Assembly (NCBI GenBank): GCA_964534845.1
Contig: CAZHPV010000006.1
Coordinates: forward strand, 1-64,000
Reading direction: 5' to 3'
Length of the DNA stretch: 64,000 bases
From: CALCKU01 sp964534845
GTDB taxonomy: Bacteria > Pseudomonadota > Alphaproteobacteria > Caulobacterales > Maricaulaceae
Shown here: positions 61,535 to 64,000 of the stretch, in pieces
Layout of the letters: each line of letters starts with the position of its first letter
Numbering within the stretch: the first letter of the stretch is position 1
Made by a program: the position numbers and the translations under genes
Notes under the pieces: model-generated
Database searches by the model: none
Told to the model about the DNA's origin: nothing
What the model saw: only the letters and a program-made list of their open reading frames with translations

Positions 61535-64000
61535 ATGACCGAAACTAAACGCGATTACCGCGAAACTTTATTTTTACCCAAGACAGATTTTCCAATGCGG
61601 GCGGGCTTGCCCAAAAAGGAACCTGAATGGTTAGAGCGCTGGGCGCGTATTGGCCTTTATGAGCGCCAACGCGAACAGTCTAAGGGGCGCAAACCCTATA
61701 TTCTGCATGACGGCCCACCTTACGCCAATGGTCACATCCATATGGGCACGGCGCTTAATAAAATCCTCAAGGATATGATTAACCGCTCTCACCAAATGGC
61801 GGGATTTGACGCCAATTATGTCCCCGGTTGGGATTGCCACGGCCTGCCGATTGAATGGAAGGTCGAGGAAGAATTTCGGTCCAAGGGCCGCACGAAAGAC
61901 GATGTGCCGGGGTCTGAATTTCGTAAGCGGTGCCGCGAATATGCGGGGGAGTGGCTGGATACACAACGCGAAGAATTTAAGCGCCTTGGCGTGGTCGGTG
62001 ATTGGGATAATCCGTACAAGACGATGAACTTTCAAAGCGAAGCTGATATTTGCGGCGAGCTGTTGAAAATCGCCTCAACGGGTCAGCTTTACCGCGGCTC
62101 CAAACCCATTATGTGGTCCCCCGTCGAGCAGACGGCGTTGGCCGAAGCCGAGGTGGAATATAAGGATAGGAAGGCGACACAGATTTATGTGAAGTTTCCT
62201 GTGTCAGGCTTTTATAAAGGATTTTCTATACATGATTGGTCTGAAAGTGGCGAAAAAGAAGCTACCGATGCCATTCGAAATTCTAGCATACTTATTTGGA
62301 CGACTACTCCATGGACAATACCGGCTAATCGTGCGGTGTCCTATTCAGAGGGTATTCGTTATTCCGTTTATAAGGTGAATGAACTTGAAGAGTCAGAGTT
62401 CGCTCCTTGGGCTAAGGTGGGTGAAAACTTCATAGCGGCCGAAGGATTATGGGAACAGATTGCGAAAGCAGGGCTCATTAAGTCATGGAGTCGCTTGGCG
62501 AGACTTTCACCTAGAAACTTGATTTTATCCCACCCCCTCAAAAACATGGAAGGGGCCGAAGGCAAATATGATTTCCCTGTGCCGCTTCTCGAAGGCTCTC
62601 ACGTCACGGCTGATGCGGGTACGGGTTTTGTCCATACGGCGCCCAGCCATGGTGAGGATGATTATGTTGTCTGGATTTCTAATCAGAAAAAGCTAGAAGA
62701 CTTAGGCCTTGACCCTGTTGTACCTATGACCCTCGATGATGCGGGGTGTTACACCGATATTATGCCGAGTCGTTTTGAGGGCCTCGATGTTATCCGCACT
62801 TCTGGTAAGAAACGTGGCCAAGACGGCAAGGCGAACGGCGAAGTTTTGAAAGCGCTTGTTGAGTGCGGCAATCTTTTAGCGCGCGGTATGCTCACCTTGC
62901 GCGATGCCCATAGCTGGCGGTCTAAGGCCCCCGTTATTCGCCGCGCCACGCCGCAATGGTTTATCTCCATGTCAAAAGACGATCTTCGCGGAAAGGCGCT
63001 CACCGCCATTGAGAAGACTAAATTCTGGCCCGAGCGCGGGCGTAACCGTATTAACGCCATGGTGTCTGAGCGGCCTGACTGGCTGATCTCGCGCCAGCGG
63101 AATTGGGGCGTACCGATCACCTTAATTGTCGGTCCGAACGGAGAGCTACATACTGAGCGCGGTGACGCAGATGCGATTAATGGACGTATCCTTGCCGCGG
63201 TCAAAGAGACGGGCGTGGACGGCTGGTTCGACACACCGCTTGAGGATTTCATGCCCGAGGATAATGCGGGCTGGGAGAAGGTCACAGATATTCTGGATGT
63301 CTGGTTTGATAGTGGTTCGACCCATGCCTTTTGCTTAACCCGCCGTGAACTTGGCCATAAAGGCAAGGCGGAAAACTACCGGGCTGATCTCTATCTTGAA
63401 GGCTCGGACCAGCACCGCGGCTGGTTTCAATCCTCCTTGCTAGAGAGCTGCGCGGTTTACGGTGAAGCCCCGTTTGACGGAATTTTAACCCACGGATTTG
63501 TCGTTGATGAGAAGGGCTATAAAATGTCCAAATCCATGGGCAATACAATGAGCCCTGAGGATATTTCCAAACAATTTGGGGCCGAGATTATGCGTATCTG
63601 GACGGCGAGTTCGGACTGGGCGGATGATCTTAAAATCGGCCGCGAGATTATCCAGACTAATGTCGATGCCTATAGAAAGCTGCGCAATACACTGCGTTAT
63701 ATGATAGGCGCGCTGGACGGCTTTGATGAGAGCGAGCGCGTTGCGCGTGAGGATATGCCGGCTTTAGAACGCTGGGTGCTGCACCGCCTATCGGAACTTA
63801 CCGACATGCATGGTAAAGCTGTACTGGATCACGACCATAAGGGTATTTTTAGCGCCCTGTTTAATTTTTGCACAGTCGATTTGTCAGCCTTTTATTTCGA
63901 TATTCGCAAGGACGCGCTGTATTGTGACCCGGTAGATAGTCAGCGCAGACGGGCTTGCCGCACCGTCATGGACGAGATTTTCATTCGTTTGACCACATGG
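61535..64000 (+). CDS. ileS: Isoleucyl-tRNA synthetase (5' part, runs off window)
   Basis: 822 codons without a stop from ATG at 61535 to the window edge; the whole enzyme is usually about 950-970 residues. The class I HIGH motif appears as PPYANGHIHMGTAL (about 66-80), the editing domain has ILIWTTTPWTIPANRA and APSHGEDDY, and GYKMSKSMGN is the KMSKS loop. The C-terminal anticodon-binding domain has begun at the edge. It charges tRNA-Ile in the cytosol. ileS often follows ribF in relatives but is separate here. Confidence 0.97.
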   Translation, partial: MTETKRDYRETLFLPKTDFPMRAGLPKKEPEWLERWARIGLYERQREQSKGRKPYILHDGPPYANGHIHMGTALNKILKDMINRSHQMAGFDANYVPGWDCHGLPIEWKVEEEFRSKGRTKDDVPGSEFRKRCREYAGEWLDTQREEFKRLGVVGDWDNPYKTMNFQSEADICGELLKIASTGQLYRGSKPIMWSPVEQTALAEAEVEYKDRKATQIYVKFPVSGFYKGFSIHDWSESGEKEATDAIRNSSILIWTTTPWTIPANRAVSYSEGIRYSVYKVNELEESEFAPWAKVGENFIAAEGLWEQIAKAGLIKSWSRLARLSPRNLILSHPLKNMEGAEGKYDFPVPLLEGSHVTADAGTGFVHTAPSHGEDDYVVWISNQKKLEDLGLDPVVPMTLDDAGCYTDIMPSRFEGLDVIRTSGKKRGQDGKANGEVLKALVECGNLLARGMLTLRDAHSWRSKAPVIRRATPQWFISMSKDDLRGKALTAIEKTKFWPERGRNRINAMVSERPDWLISRQRNWGVPITLIVGPNGELHTERGDADAINGRILAAVKETGVDGWFDTPLEDFMPEDNAGWEKVTDILDVWFDSGSTHAFCLTRRELGHKGKAENYRADLYLEGSDQHRGWFQSSLLESCAVYGEAPFDGILTHGFVVDEKGYKMSKSMGNTMSPEDISKQFGAEIMRIWTASSDWADDLKIGREIIQTNVDAYRKLRNTLRYMIGALDGFDESERVAREDMPALERWVLHRLSELTDMHGKAVLDHDHKGIFSALFNFCTVDLSAFYFDIRKDALYCDPVDSQRRRACRTVMDEIFIRLTTW

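Overview
The window looks like chromosomal DNA of a free-living, probably marine, alphaproteobacterium near Caulobacterales/Maricaulales (Hyphomonadaceae or Robiginitomaculaceae type). This is inferred from family content and gene order, not from a search. The pointers are a divK-pleD operon, a DUF2093 gene beside xseA, a TIGR01459 HAD phosphatase, a Coq4-family protein, a FeuP-like response regulator, a CIRCE-controlled groESL operon and a piece of a gene transfer agent (GTA) gene. Base composition is moderate. The PhyH gene at the left end and the MOSC gene near 33 kb look more AT-rich than their neighbours. No rRNA, tRNA, CRISPR array or insertion sequence was found.

Layout. 0-2.1 kb: AT-rich PhyH dioxygenase, then the orphan C-terminal quarter of a GTA baseplate (megatron) protein. 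2.2-10.4 kb: envelope stress and signalling block with a CbpA-like co-chaperone, a PepSY protein plus FeuPQ/PhoPQ-like two-component pair, a DUF938 methyltransferase, and a DegP protease followed by a second two-component pair. 10.4-13.5 kb: a solitary DpnI-like methyl-directed endonuclease, then convergent groESL with a perfect CIRCE. 13.7-18.3 kb: RTX calcium-binding protein, MATE exporter and a lipoprotein of the formylglycine-generating enzyme family. 18.3-26.2 kb: minus-strand housekeeping run plsY-dprA-topA-rnr-nudix. 26.4-33.1 kb: LOV-domain histidine kinase with a lone receiver, clpS-clpA, a membrane protein of unknown function, a DUF4197 lipoprotein and a MOSC protein. 33.3-36 kb: CaiB-type CoA transferase, a YdjM-like membrane protein and an alpha/beta hydrolase. 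36-41.4 kb: dinB, divergent divK-pleD, rpmG (55 codons), glutathione-dependent formaldehyde dehydrogenase and an unknown gene. 41.7-46.4 kb: Coq4-like protein, cytochrome P450, HAD phosphatase, MaoC dehydratase and ribF. 46.4-50.5 kb: purD, xseA, DUF2093 and an M23 peptidase. 50.5-54.5 kb: lipid A/Kdo operon (DUF374, waaA, lpxK, lpxL-like acyltransferase). 54.6-64 kb: CX5R phosphatase, tandem-repeat secreted protein, DCC-HTTM fusion membrane protein, a candidate structured RNA, msrB, ubiA, rsmE, an AHA1/SRPBCC protein and the first 822 codons of ileS, which runs off the right edge.

How it fits together. Much of the window serves envelope integrity and protein quality control: two sensor pairs, DegP, GroESL, ClpAS, DnaJ, MsrB and lipid A synthesis. 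Cell-cycle and c-di-GMP control comes from DivK and PleD, and blue-light sensing from the LOV kinase and receiver. The observations most worth following are the DpnI-like nuclease without a partner methyltransferase, in a lineage that normally uses CcrM (GANTC) rather than Dam (GATC) methylation; the truncated GTA gene next to an AT-rich gene; and the structured region at 57.9-58.2 kb.
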